From: Halarchaeum rubridurum
GTDB taxonomy: Archaea > Halobacteriota > Halobacteria > Halobacteriales > Halobacteriaceae
Assembly: GCF_014647115.1 (NCBI RefSeq)
Contig: NZ_BMOO01000003.1
Span: 124,001-188,000 of the forward strand
Direction of reading: 5' to 3'
DNA: 64,000 nt
Shown: positions 24,965-33,321 of the stretch, one piece after another
Position numbering within the stretch: position 1 is the first letter of the stretch
Layout: every line of letters starts with the position of its first letter
The notes under the pieces: model-generated
Seen by the model: only the letters and a program-made list of their open reading frames with translations
Told to the model about the DNA's origin: nothing
Database searches by the model: none
Translations under genes and position numbers: made by a program

Positions 24965-26110
24965 ATGAACGGAGATCGTGAACCGGTCGACGGACTCACC
25001 AGACGCGACTGGCTGAAACTCGCCGGCGTCGCGGCCGTGACGCCGCTCGCGGGCCCCGCGACGGGGAGCGCGAGCGCCGCGCCGCTCGACGCCGAGGCGG
25101 TCGCGTACGGCTACGGCGGCGGTGCGGTCCGGATTTCGCCCGCGCTCCTCGCCGGTCTCGGGGACGCGACGGCGGCCGTCTCGCTCCCCGCGCCGGTCGC
25201 GCACTGGACGCTCGACGAGGAGCGCGGGCGCGTCGTCCGCGACGCCGCGGGCGACACCGACGGGACGCTCGTCGGCAACCCCGTGCTCGGCGTCGCCGGC
25301 CCGCGGGGTGCGGGCGCGCTGAACTGCCGGCGGCGCGACGGGCACTACGCGACGGTGCCCCACGACCCGGCGCTCGTGCCGCGCGAGGCGCTGACGCTCT
25401 CGGCGTGGTTCCGCACGAGCGCGGACGACACCGAGCAGACGCTCGTCCAGAAGGCCACGGACCACGTGCGGGGCTCGGGGTACGTCCTCGACGTCCAGGC
25501 GAACCGGGCGTTCCGCGCGAAACTCGGCGTCGAGTCCGGGCGGGCGTTCGTCAACCCCTGGCGGGACTTCGACGCGCACGACGGCGCGTGGCACCACCTT
25601 CTCGTCACCTGGGACGGGGACGCGCTCGTCCTCTACTACGACGGCGCGGAGGTCGGGCGCGACGAGAGCCAGTCTGGTTCGGTCGTCGGCGACGACAGCC
25701 CGCTCCACATCGGCCACGGCCACAACGCGTGGACGACGGTCTACGACATCGCGGGCTCCGTCGACGACGTGCGGCTCTACGACGTCGCCCTCGACGCCGA
25801 GGCCGTCCGGGCGCTCTACGAGGGGACGTCGACGGTCGACGACGGCGGTGAGTCGACGACGACTACGACAACGACTACGACCACGACGTCGACGCCCACC
25901 ACCACGACGCCCACCACCACGACGCCCACCACTACCACGACGTCGACCACGACTACGCCGACTACGACGCCGACGACCACGACTACGACGCCGACGACCA
26001 CGACTACGACGGCTGCGGAGCCGACCACGACGACGTCGACGGCCGACGACGAGTACGGTAACCAGGGGTACGGCGCCGGCGGCTACGGCGGCGTCCCCAC
26101 CCAATCATGA
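24965..26110 (+). CDS. secreted LamG/concanavalin-like protein with Thr-rich stalk
   Basis: A 381-residue exported protein. A Tat signal is visible (TRRDWLKLAG, then a hydrophobic stretch ending SASAAP). Residues about 70-290 form a LamG-like jelly roll (VAHWTLDEERG, LTLSAWFRTS, WHHLLVTWDGD, YDIAGSVDDVRLYD). Residues about 297-360 are almost all Thr with Pro and Ser, a probable O-glycosylated stalk. The C-terminus is Gly/Tyr-rich with no anchor. It probably binds a polysaccharide outside the cell. Its stop overlaps the next start by ATGA. Confidence 0.87.
   Translation: MNGDREPVDGLTRRDWLKLAGVAAVTPLAGPATGSASAAPLDAEAVAYGYGGGAVRISPALLAGLGDATAAVSLPAPVAHWTLDEERGRVVRDAAGDTDGTLVGNPVLGVAGPRGAGALNCRRRDGHYATVPHDPALVPREALTLSAWFRTSADDTEQTLVQKATDHVRGSGYVLDVQANRAFRAKLGVESGRAFVNPWRDFDAHDGAWHHLLVTWDGDALVLYYDGAEVGRDESQSGSVVGDDSPLHIGHGHNAWTTVYDIAGSVDDVRLYDVALDAEAVRALYEGTSTVDDGGESTTTTTTTTTTTSTPTTTTPTTTTPTTTTTSTTTTPTTTPTTTTTTPTTTTTTAAEPTTTTSTADDEYGNQGYGAGGYGGVPTQS
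25855..26040 (+). repeat. Thr-codon microrepeat encoding the stalk
   Basis: A run of acg/act/acc codons with interspersed ccc or ccg, repeated in units such as cccaccaccacgacg. It is in frame in the LamG gene. Slippage here would change stalk length without a frameshift when units are lost by threes. Confidence 0.8.
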
Positions 26111-27423
26111 CCGAGAACCACGGCTACAACACGCCCGCGGCGGGCGCGACGGACTGGCACGTACCGCTGAACGAGAACTTCGAGGCCTTCGACACCGACG
26201 TCGAGGTCCGCGATACGGACGCGAACCGGACGAACTACGCGCCGAAGGCCGGCGCGAAGTTCCTCGCGACGGACACCGGCCGGGTCTACCTCGGCGACGG
26301 CTCCGCGTGGAGCCCCCTCGGGTCGCTCTCCGGCGACGCGGCGGGCGGCGGTGGCGTCACCGAGGCCCTCGTGAAGGGGAACCTCGTGGTGCTCGCGCGC
26401 CAACTCGCCGCACCCGAGACCATCGACCCCGCGTCGACCGACACGCCGGTGCAGGACGCGCTCGACCGCCTCGCGGCGAGCGGCGGCGGCACCGTCAGGC
26501 TCCCGCCGACGACGATCACGGAGGCCGGGACCATCAGCGTCCCGAGCAACGCCGAAATCGTCGGGTTCGGCCCGGACGTCTCGAAGGTCGCCATCACGCC
26601 CGCGGGCGTCGACGGCATCGTCTTCGACGAGGCGGGCGGCGTCGACCACGCGCAACTCGACGGCTTCGCGCTGAACGGCCCGGGGCCCGGCGTCGACTCC
26701 GGCGTCGCCATCCACCACGTGAACGGCGACACGCAGAACCTCCGCGTCGGCCGCCTCGTCCTCTGGGGGTGGACGAACAGCGTCTACCGCGTCGACCAGG
26801 GCGTGGGGCCGTTCCAATGTCGCCACGAGGAGCTGACGATATACGACTGCGACGCGGGGGCCGAGGACGGCCTCTTCGAGTTCCGCTCGTGGTACGGGCC
26901 GGCGAACTGGTTCGGCACCATCGCGGCCTACCCGGTCGCGGACACGAGCGGGCAGAACACGACGGTGTTCTTCACGCGCGGGGGCACGCAGACCATCGAC
27001 TACCTCACGATGGGCGGCTCGGCGGGGACGGCGCTCCACCAGACGTGGGACGCCCAGCTCCGCGTCGAGAGCGTCCACTGGGAGCCCACCGAACTCCGCT
27101 CGACGCCGGACGCCATCGTCCGCCTGCTCGGCCACGGCGTCGCCCAGGTCGGGAACGTGAAGCACATTACGGGCGCGACGCGGTACGTCTACGAACTCGG
27201 CTACGACCCGTACAACGCCAACGCGCCCGCGGCGAAGGTCCTCGGGCCGTACTTCGGGCTCGGCGGGAGCCTCGGTGCGTCCGTCGTGAACCTCGCGTCC
27301 GCGCCCGACGCCGCGCGCCCGTCGTTCTACTGGGGGACGGTGGCGGACGTCGACGTCACGCACGGCGACGGCGCGACGGGCGGCCTGCGCGCGCTCGGCG
27401 AGGCCGGCACCGCCGTGGGGTGA
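26107..27423 (+). CDS. beta-helix (pectate-lyase-like) protein without signal peptide
   Basis: A 438-residue protein. Residues 1-75 are a distinct N-terminal piece (TDWHVPLNENFEAFD, TDTGRVYLGDGSAW) reminiscent of phage tail-fibre adaptors. Residues about 100-400 form a right-handed beta-helix of the pectate-lyase-3 kind, starting DTPVQDALDRLAASGGGTV. It is a paralogue of the lipoprotein at 29987-31234 (shared VGPFQCR and YGPAN-FGT blocks) but has no Tat or Sec signal. It is coupled to the exported LamG gene by ATGA, so export in complex with that partner is conceivable. Enzyme activity not assignable. Confidence 0.75.
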   Translation: MTENHGYNTPAAGATDWHVPLNENFEAFDTDVEVRDTDANRTNYAPKAGAKFLATDTGRVYLGDGSAWSPLGSLSGDAAGGGGVTEALVKGNLVVLARQLAAPETIDPASTDTPVQDALDRLAASGGGTVRLPPTTITEAGTISVPSNAEIVGFGPDVSKVAITPAGVDGIVFDEAGGVDHAQLDGFALNGPGPGVDSGVAIHHVNGDTQNLRVGRLVLWGWTNSVYRVDQGVGPFQCRHEELTIYDCDAGAEDGLFEFRSWYGPANWFGTIAAYPVADTSGQNTTVFFTRGGTQTIDYLTMGGSAGTALHQTWDAQLRVESVHWEPTELRSTPDAIVRLLGHGVAQVGNVKHITGATRYVYELGYDPYNANAPAAKVLGPYFGLGGSLGASVVNLASAPDAARPSFYWGTVADVDVTHGDGATGGLRALGEAGTAVG

Positions 27424-27477
27424 GCGGCGTCGGCGTCGTCGGGTAGACTAATGGGGCCGTCGCCCGAGGGGTGAGGC

Positions 27478-28752
27478 ATGCAGACAGTCGTCCTCGCCGC
27501 GGGTCGCGGCACCCGGATGCGGCCGCTGACCGACCGCCGACTGAAGCCGATGCTCCCCGTCGCCGGCCGCCCGCTCGTCGCGCACACCGTCGAGGCGGCG
27601 GCCGACGCGGGCGCGTCGCGCGTCGTCCTCGTCATCCAGCCGGACGACGACACCGTGAGTGAGCATTTCGGGGACGAACACGCGGGCGTCGACCTCGACT
27701 ACGCCGTCCAGACCGAACAGCGCGGCACCGCGGACGCCGTGCGCGCGGCCGCGCCCCACCTCGACGACGCGCCGTTCGTCGTGCTGAACGGCGACGCGCT
27801 CTACGACCACGACTCGCTGGCGGCACTCTACGAGCGCGCACCCGCCGTCGGCGCGTTCCGGGTCGACGACCCGACGCAGTACGGCGTCCTCCTCACCGAC
27901 GAGGCGGGCGAGCGCGTCACGGGCGTCGTCGAGAAGCCCGCGGACCCGCCCTCCGACCTCGTGAACACGGGCGCGTACGCCCTGCCCGCCGAGGCGAAGG
28001 CGTGGCTCGACGTCGGCGAGTCCGAGCGCGGCGAACTGGAGTTCACGGACGTCCTCGCGCGGGCCTGCGAGACCCACGAGGTGCGCCCCGTCGCCTTCGA
28101 GCGCTGGCTCGACGTCGGCCGGCCGTGGGAGCTCCTCGAAGCGAACGAGTGGAAGCTCGGCGAGATGGCGGGCCGCGTGGACGGCGAGGTACACCCGGAC
28201 GCCGAACTGACGGGCGACGTCGTCGTCGAGGCGGGCGCGACGGTGCGCTCGGGCGTCGTCGTCGAGGGGCCCGCGTACATTAAGGCGGGCGCGACGGTCG
28301 GGCCGAACGCGTACGTCCGCGGGGCGAGCTACGTCGGCCCCGACGCGAAGGTCGGCCACGCCGTCGAGGTCAAGAACAGCGTCATGATGGCGGACGCGCA
28401 CGCCGGCCACCTCGCGTACGTCGGCGACAGCGTCCTCGGGCGCGGGACGAACCTCGGCGCGGGAACGAAGGTGGCGAACCTCCGGCACGACGGCGCGCCC
28501 GTGAAGACGCTCGTGAAGGGCGAGGTCGTCTCGACGGGCCGGCGGAAGTTCGGCGTGATACTCGGCGACGACGCGAAGACCGGTATCAACACGAGCCTGA
28601 ACGCCGGCGTGAAACTCCCGACGGAGGGCGCGACCCGACCCGGCGAGGTCGTCATGTTCGACCCGGACAGCGAGCGAGCGCGCCGGGAACGCAACGGGGG
28701 CGGCGAGGGACGTGAGGGGGCGGGGAGCGACGGCAGCGACGACCGGCGATGA
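27478..28752 (+). CDS. bifunctional sugar-1-phosphate nucleotidylyltransferase/acyltransferase (GlmU-like)
   Basis: A 424-residue enzyme. The N-terminal nucleotidyltransferase has AAGRGTRMRPLTDRRLKPM, LNGDALYDHD, a GVVEKP product loop and NTGAYALP. The C-terminal half (about 240-395) is a left-handed beta-helix of hexapeptide repeats (VVVEAGATVRSG, IKAGATVGPNAYV). It would make an activated sugar such as UDP-GlcNAc or dTDP-glucose for the glycan genes around it. The C-terminal 25 residues are a charged tail. The stop overlaps the next start by ATGA. Confidence 0.88.
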   Translation: MQTVVLAAGRGTRMRPLTDRRLKPMLPVAGRPLVAHTVEAAADAGASRVVLVIQPDDDTVSEHFGDEHAGVDLDYAVQTEQRGTADAVRAAAPHLDDAPFVVLNGDALYDHDSLAALYERAPAVGAFRVDDPTQYGVLLTDEAGERVTGVVEKPADPPSDLVNTGAYALPAEAKAWLDVGESERGELEFTDVLARACETHEVRPVAFERWLDVGRPWELLEANEWKLGEMAGRVDGEVHPDAELTGDVVVEAGATVRSGVVVEGPAYIKAGATVGPNAYVRGASYVGPDAKVGHAVEVKNSVMMADAHAGHLAYVGDSVLGRGTNLGAGTKVANLRHDGAPVKTLVKGEVVSTGRRKFGVILGDDAKTGINTSLNAGVKLPTEGATRPGEVVMFDPDSERARRERNGGGEGREGAGSDGSDDRR

Positions 28753-29990
28753 GCGACGAACAGAGGGGCGGAGAGCGGGCAGGACGCGGAGGACGCGGAG
28801 GACGAGGAAAGCGGGCAGGACGGGCGGGACGAGACGCGGGGCGAGAGCGACGCGACGCGGACGCCGCGACCGGCGCGCCCGCACCGCACCCGCGTGGTCG
28901 TCGCGTCGCCGGCGACGCCCTGCGCGCTCTCCGCACGCGCCTGGGCGCGTCCCCGGCCGTCGGGAACGCCGCGTGGCGACTCGGCGAGGTCCTCCACCAC
29001 CGCGGCGTCGAGCGACGGCCCGGGAGCGTCGACCCCGACCGGTTCGCGGGCCTGTACGACGGCCCCGACGCCCCGACGTATCCGCGGGGCGCGCCCCCGG
29101 TGGACCCGCTCGATCCCGCGCCCGCGCCCGGCGTGGCGAACCCCGTGTTGACGGTCGCGGACGTGACGGACGTCCCGGGCGCGCACTGCGTCGCCGACCC
29201 CTTCCTCCTCCCCGACGGCGACACGTGGCACCTCTTCTTCGAGGTGTACGCCCACTACCGGCGGCCGACGGCCGTCATCGCGCACGCGACGAGCGCCGAC
29301 GGGGCCGACTGGACGTACGACGGCGTCGTCCTCGAAACCGAACACCACCTCTCCTACCCCTACGTCTTCCGGTGGGGCGGCGAGCACTACGTGGTGCCCG
29401 ACGCGTGGTCGAAGGACCCCGCGAACCCCGCGCCCGTCACGCTCTACCGGGCGCGCGACTTCCCGCGCGGGTGGGCGCCCGTCGCGGAGCTGTTCACCCC
29501 GCCCGGCGACCTCCACGACTGCACGCTCTTTCGCTGGGGGGACCGGTGGTGGGCGCTCTGCGGCGACGGCCGCGACCTCCACGCCTACCACGCCCCGTCG
29601 CTCGACGCCGAGGGGTGGACGCCCCACGCCGCGAACCCCGTTGTCGAGGGGCGGCCCGCGGGCGCGCGCCCCGGCGGCCGCCCCGTCGTCCGCGACGACC
29701 GAATCCTCGCCTTCTACCAGGACGGCACCGACCACTACGGCGGCCGGGTGCGCGCCTACGAGATCACCGAGCTCACCCCGGAGACGTACCGCGACCGCGA
29801 GGCGAGCGGGTCGCCCGTGCTCGCGGCGGACGGCGGTCGCTTCGGCTGGTTCTCCGGGTTCACCCACCAGTTCGACCCGTGGTACGACGGCGAGGGCTGG
29901 TGGTGCGCGGTGGACGGCAACCCGGGGTTCGGCTGGCGAGCAACCGGCGACCACCACTGGGCCATCGGGATGTTCCGGGCCCCGGCTTAG
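28749..29990 (+). CDS. GINT1-N-like five-bladed propeller protein
   Basis: A 413-residue protein. The first 35 residues are Arg/Gly-rich and basic, unusual for this proteome. Residues about 125-410 form a GH43-like beta-propeller (CVADPFLLPDGDTWHLFFEV, HLSYPYVFRW, DCTLFRWGDRWWALC, QFDPWYDGEGWWCAVDG). From memory this resembles the N-terminal region of glucosamine inositolphosphorylceramide transferase. It probably processes or binds a glycan precursor. It is coupled to the nucleotidyltransferase, and its stop overlaps that of the convergent lipoprotein gene (TTAG). Confidence 0.72.
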   Translation: MSDEQRGGERAGRGGRGGRGKRAGRAGRDAGRERRDADAATGAPAPHPRGRRVAGDALRALRTRLGASPAVGNAAWRLGEVLHHRGVERRPGSVDPDRFAGLYDGPDAPTYPRGAPPVDPLDPAPAPGVANPVLTVADVTDVPGAHCVADPFLLPDGDTWHLFFEVYAHYRRPTAVIAHATSADGADWTYDGVVLETEHHLSYPYVFRWGGEHYVVPDAWSKDPANPAPVTLYRARDFPRGWAPVAELFTPPGDLHDCTLFRWGDRWWALCGDGRDLHAYHAPSLDAEGWTPHAANPVVEGRPAGARPGGRPVVRDDRILAFYQDGTDHYGGRVRAYEITELTPETYRDREASGSPVLAADGGRFGWFSGFTHQFDPWYDGEGWWCAVDGNPGFGWRATGDHHWAIGMFRAPA

Positions 29991-31234
29991 GCGACGCCGT
30001 CGCCCGCCGACCCGAGCACGCGGAGTCGCCCCTCGTTCGGGACGCCGAGCGAGACCGTCACGTCGTCGCGCGTCCCATAGTACCACGAGCGCGACCCGCT
30101 CGCGCCCGCGCCCGTGACGCGGACGACGTCCCCCGTGACGGTGCCGCGGGTGGGGCCCGGCGGCACGAGGTGTTTGTTTCCGAAGCCCCGCGCCAGCTCG
30201 TAGACGTGGGGGACCGTCCCGGCGTCGACGACGACGTCCCCGACGTGCGTGACGCCCGACCCGGCGAGGCGGACGAGCGCGTCCGGGGTCGTCGGCTGGC
30301 CCTCGGGCTCCCAGTGGGCGCGCCCGAGGCGGAGGCGGCCCGCCGTGCTCTCGACGAGCGCGCCCGCCGTCCCGCCGACCGTCACGTCCTCGAACGCGAG
30401 TTCGCCGCCGGCCTGTCGGAGTATCGTCGTCGCCGCGCCGCTCGCGCGGGCGTTCGGGTACGCGACGACCGTCCCGAAGTGGTTCGCGGGCCCGTAGTCC
30501 GAGCGCCAGTCGAGCAGCGCGCCGGCCGCGCCCGCGTCGCAGTCGTCCGCGCGGAGGAAGTCGTAGCGACACTGGAAGGGTCCGACGCCCTCGTCGACCC
30601 GGAGGACGCTGTTCCCCCACTGTCGGCAGTAGAGCCGGCCGACGTGGACGTCCGCGGGGTCGTTCGCGGGGTCGGCCGTCGCGTCGACGTAGTGGACGGC
30701 GACGCCCGTGTCCTTCCGGACGCCCGGCCCGCGGAGCTCGAAGCCGTCGAGCGCGACGCGCTGGACGGACTCGTCGCGGTCGAAGCGCACGCCGTCCGTG
30801 CCGGGCGAGCGGACGTGAACGACGGAGACGTTCATCCCGAAGCCGTAGAGGGCCGTGTTCGAGTGGGGGCGTATCGGGCCGGCCTCCGTGACCGTCGTCG
30901 GCGGGAGGTAGACGCGCCCGCCGCCGACCGAGCCGACCGCGTCGAGGGCGTCCTGCACCGGCGTGTCCGTCGTCTCGGGGTCGAACGCCCCGCTCCCGGT
31001 GCCGACGGCGAGCGCGACGACGTCGCCGTCGCGCAGCGACGCGAACGCCCCGCTGTCTATCGGCACGCCCTCAGCCACCGCCTCGCCCCCGTCGACGTCC
31101 GCGTCGCTCTCCGTCTCGCCGGCGTCGAACAGCGACACGCAGCCGGCGGTCGACCCGGCCATCGCGGCGGCGAGCGAGGCGCGGAGGACCGAGCGGCGTC
31201 GCGGCCCGTCGGCATCGGTTCGGTCGGGACACAC
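29987..31234 (-). CDS. Tat lipoprotein with beta-helix (pectate-lyase-like) fold
   Basis: A 415-residue exported protein. A Tat signal with lipobox is present (RRRSVLRASLAAAMAGSTAGC, with Cys32 as the likely lipid site). After an acidic linker comes a beta-helix with the same landmarks as the protein at 26107-27423: TDTPVQDALD, YLPPTTVTEAG, GVGPFQCR, SDYGPANHFGT. It should be anchored outside the membrane, where it could bind or cleave the cell's own polysaccharide. It lies 6 bases downstream of the deacetylase gene, so they form an operon. Confidence 0.85.
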   Translation of the reverse strand: MCPDRTDADGPRRRSVLRASLAAAMAGSTAGCVSLFDAGETESDADVDGGEAVAEGVPIDSGAFASLRDGDVVALAVGTGSGAFDPETTDTPVQDALDAVGSVGGGRVYLPPTTVTEAGPIRPHSNTALYGFGMNVSVVHVRSPGTDGVRFDRDESVQRVALDGFELRGPGVRKDTGVAVHYVDATADPANDPADVHVGRLYCRQWGNSVLRVDEGVGPFQCRYDFLRADDCDAGAAGALLDWRSDYGPANHFGTVVAYPNARASGAATTILRQAGGELAFEDVTVGGTAGALVESTAGRLRLGRAHWEPEGQPTTPDALVRLAGSGVTHVGDVVVDAGTVPHVYELARGFGNKHLVPPGPTRGTVTGDVVRVTGAGASGSRSWYYGTRDDVTVSLGVPNEGRLRVLGSAGDGVA

Positions 31235-31240
31235 TACCGT

Positions 31241-32035
31241 CTACGTCTCGGGCTGTCCCGATAACGCTTCGCCCCGGACGGCGCGCCGGAGGCGTTCGGC
31301 CGCTCCCGTGAGCTCCCAGCGGACGACCGCCTGTGGGTGCGAGCCGTCGACTCGCGGTATCAGGTGTGGGTCCGTCGGCCCCGCGAGGATGCCGTCGCCC
31401 GCCGTCGCGTAGTCGTGCGACTCGCGGACGACGTCGACGACGGCGGGTGAACAGTCGCCGTACGGGTAGCAAAAGCGCGTCACGTCACGGCCGACGCGGG
31501 CCTCCAGCTCGGCTCTCGCGTCGACGACCTCCGCGCGGACCGCGTCCGGGTCGAGACGGTCGAGGTGGGGATGCGTGCGCGTGTGGTTGCCGACGGTGAC
31601 GAGGTCGTCCGCGGCGAGCGCCGCGACGTCCTCGGCGTCGAGGTACGGGACGCCGTTGTCGCTCCGGCCGCCGATCCGGTCCGCGATGACGAACACCGTC
31701 GCGGGCGCGTCGAACTCCCGGAGTATCGGGAGCGCGCGCGAGCGGAAATCCCGGTAGCCGTCGTCGAAGGTGAGCGCGACGCGCGGCGTCGAGCCGGCGT
31801 CGAGGGCGGCGGGGAGGTCGACGAACTCGTAGTGCGTGTCGAGCCACGCGAGCTGCGCGCGGAACGCCGCCTCGTCGAGGCGCCGCCCGCCCGCGTTCCC
31901 CTCTCGCCCCCCGACGGAGTGGTACATCAACACCGCGTTTTGCGTCGCCGGCGTCCCGACCTTCGCCCGCGCGTCCGCCTCCGCGCAGGCGCGCCACCCC
32001 GCGCGCTTCGCCGCCCCCAGTAGGTCCCCGAGCAT
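31241..32035 (-). CDS. polysaccharide deacetylase (NodB domain)
   Basis: A 264-residue carbohydrate esterase family 4 protein. The general-base/metal motif is LTFDDGYRDF, the second metal motif is NHTRTHPHL and the third is RFCYPYGDC. There is no signal peptide, so it either acts on cytoplasmic lipid-linked glycan or leaves by an unknown route. It would remove N-acetyl groups from amino sugars. First gene of an operon with the beta-helix lipoprotein; divergent from the GT4 gene across 80 bases containing a GATTAATC palindrome. Confidence 0.9.
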   Translation of the reverse strand: MLGDLLGAAKRAGWRACAEADARAKVGTPATQNAVLMYHSVGGREGNAGGRRLDEAAFRAQLAWLDTHYEFVDLPAALDAGSTPRVALTFDDGYRDFRSRALPILREFDAPATVFVIADRIGGRSDNGVPYLDAEDVAALAADDLVTVGNHTRTHPHLDRLDPDAVRAEVVDARAELEARVGRDVTRFCYPYGDCSPAVVDVVRESHDYATAGDGILAGPTDPHLIPRVDGSHPQAVVRWELTGAAERLRRAVRGEALSGQPET

Positions 32036-32045
32036 ACCCCCAGAG

Positions 32046-32075
32046 AGGAACCAGTGCGATTAATCGTTTTCTCCC
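32046..32075. promoter_or_regulatory. divergent promoter region with cGATTAATCg palindrome
   Basis: The 80 bases between the deacetylase (start 32035, minus) and the GT4 gene (start 32116, plus) contain a perfect 10-base palindrome cgattaatcg and a T-rich run gttttctcc. It is the only A+T-rich part and probably holds the TATA boxes of both genes. Confidence 0.45.
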
Positions 32076-32115
32076 CCCCCGGAAGGGTTAACCGCCGCGT
32101 GAGCGACGTAGACGT

Positions 32116-33321
32116 ATGTCCGCGGACGCCGCACCCGACTACCGCGCGCTCGCGGTCGCCGCCGAGCACCCGAGCCACGTCCACCCGGTCCGGACGCCGT
32201 TCAACCACCGCTCGCTCGACGCGCTCCGCGAGGCCGGCGTCGACCTCGACGTCGTCTCCCCGTCCCCCATCGCGCCCCCCGTCGGCCCCTACTCCGAGTA
32301 CCGACACGTCCCCCGGACCGAACGCTGGGGTCGGTACAGAGTGCACTACCCCCGCTATCTCTACGCGCTCCCGAAGTCGCGCTTCTACCACGTCTCCGGG
32401 AACTCGATGCGCCGACGGCTCGCCTCGTTCGTCCCCGAGACCTTCGAGACGCCCCACGACGTCGTCCACACCTGCGGCGTCTACCTCGACGGCTACGGCG
32501 CGCTCGACTACTGCCGCGAGCACGACGTCCCCCTCGTGGCGATGACGCACGCCGGCGACCTCCGCAACTACGACTCGTTCACCGACGACGTGCGGGCGAA
32601 GATACGCGAGACCATCGATTACGCGAGTCGGGTGCTCACCGTCTCGGACGAGCTCGCGGGCGTCGCGCGGCGCTTCGCACCCGCCGCGAAGGTCGAGACG
32701 GTCCCCATCGGCGAGGACCCGTCGAAGTTCCCGACCGACCGCCGCGCGGCGATTCGGCGCGAGCTCGGCCTCGCCCCCGAGACGAAGGTCCTCCTCTACG
32801 TCGGGCGCTTCGAGGCGGCGAAGGGCGTGCGCGAACTCGTCGCGGCGCTCCAGCAGGTGGAACGCGACGACGTCTACCTCGCGGCAATCGGGCACGACGG
32901 CGACCTCCGCTGGTGGTTCGTGAACGAACTCGGCGAGCTCCGCCACGGGACGCACGCCTTCTGGCGGCTGGACCCCGTCGCGGTGCGGCGCTGGCACGTC
33001 GCCGCGGACCTCCTCGTCCACCCGAGCCACACCGAGGCCCGCCCGACGGTGATGTACGAGGCGATGGCGGCGAAGACCCCGATACTCGGGACGACCGTGG
33101 GCGGCGTCCCCGAGATGGTCGACGACGGCGAGACGGGGGTCCTCGTCCCGCCGCGCGACGCGGACGCGCTCGCCGACGCCATCGACGCGCTCCTCGACTC
33201 CCCCGAGGGCCTGCGCGCGATGGGCGAACGCGGCCACGAGCGCCTCCTCGCCAACGACTGGACGTGGGAGCGCCACGCCGAGCGCCTCCGCGAGGTTCAC
33301 CGCGCGGTGATCGAGGAATGA
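32116..33321 (+). CDS. family 4 glycosyltransferase
   Basis: A 401-residue GT-B enzyme. The C-terminal donor domain shows LLYVGRFEAAKGVREL, HPSHTEARPTVMYEAMAAKTPI and VGGVPEMVDDGETGVLVPP with the E-x7-E type retaining motif. The N-terminal acceptor half has VVHTCGVYLDGYG and THAGDL. It transfers a sugar from a nucleotide donor to a growing cell-surface glycan. ATGA overlap with the next glycosyltransferase. Confidence 0.92.
   Translation: MSADAAPDYRALAVAAEHPSHVHPVRTPFNHRSLDALREAGVDLDVVSPSPIAPPVGPYSEYRHVPRTERWGRYRVHYPRYLYALPKSRFYHVSGNSMRRRLASFVPETFETPHDVVHTCGVYLDGYGALDYCREHDVPLVAMTHAGDLRNYDSFTDDVRAKIRETIDYASRVLTVSDELAGVARRFAPAAKVETVPIGEDPSKFPTDRRAAIRRELGLAPETKVLLYVGRFEAAKGVRELVAALQQVERDDVYLAAIGHDGDLRWWFVNELGELRHGTHAFWRLDPVAVRRWHVAADLLVHPSHTEARPTVMYEAMAAKTPILGTTVGGVPEMVDDGETGVLVPPRDADALADAIDALLDSPEGLRAMGERGHERLLANDWTWERHAERLREVHRAVIEE

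Noticed and set aside
25855-26040. Short repeated units that could suggest a CRISPR-like array
   Set aside because: The units are in-frame Thr/Pro codons of the LamG protein stalk, with no spacers and no cas genes nearby.
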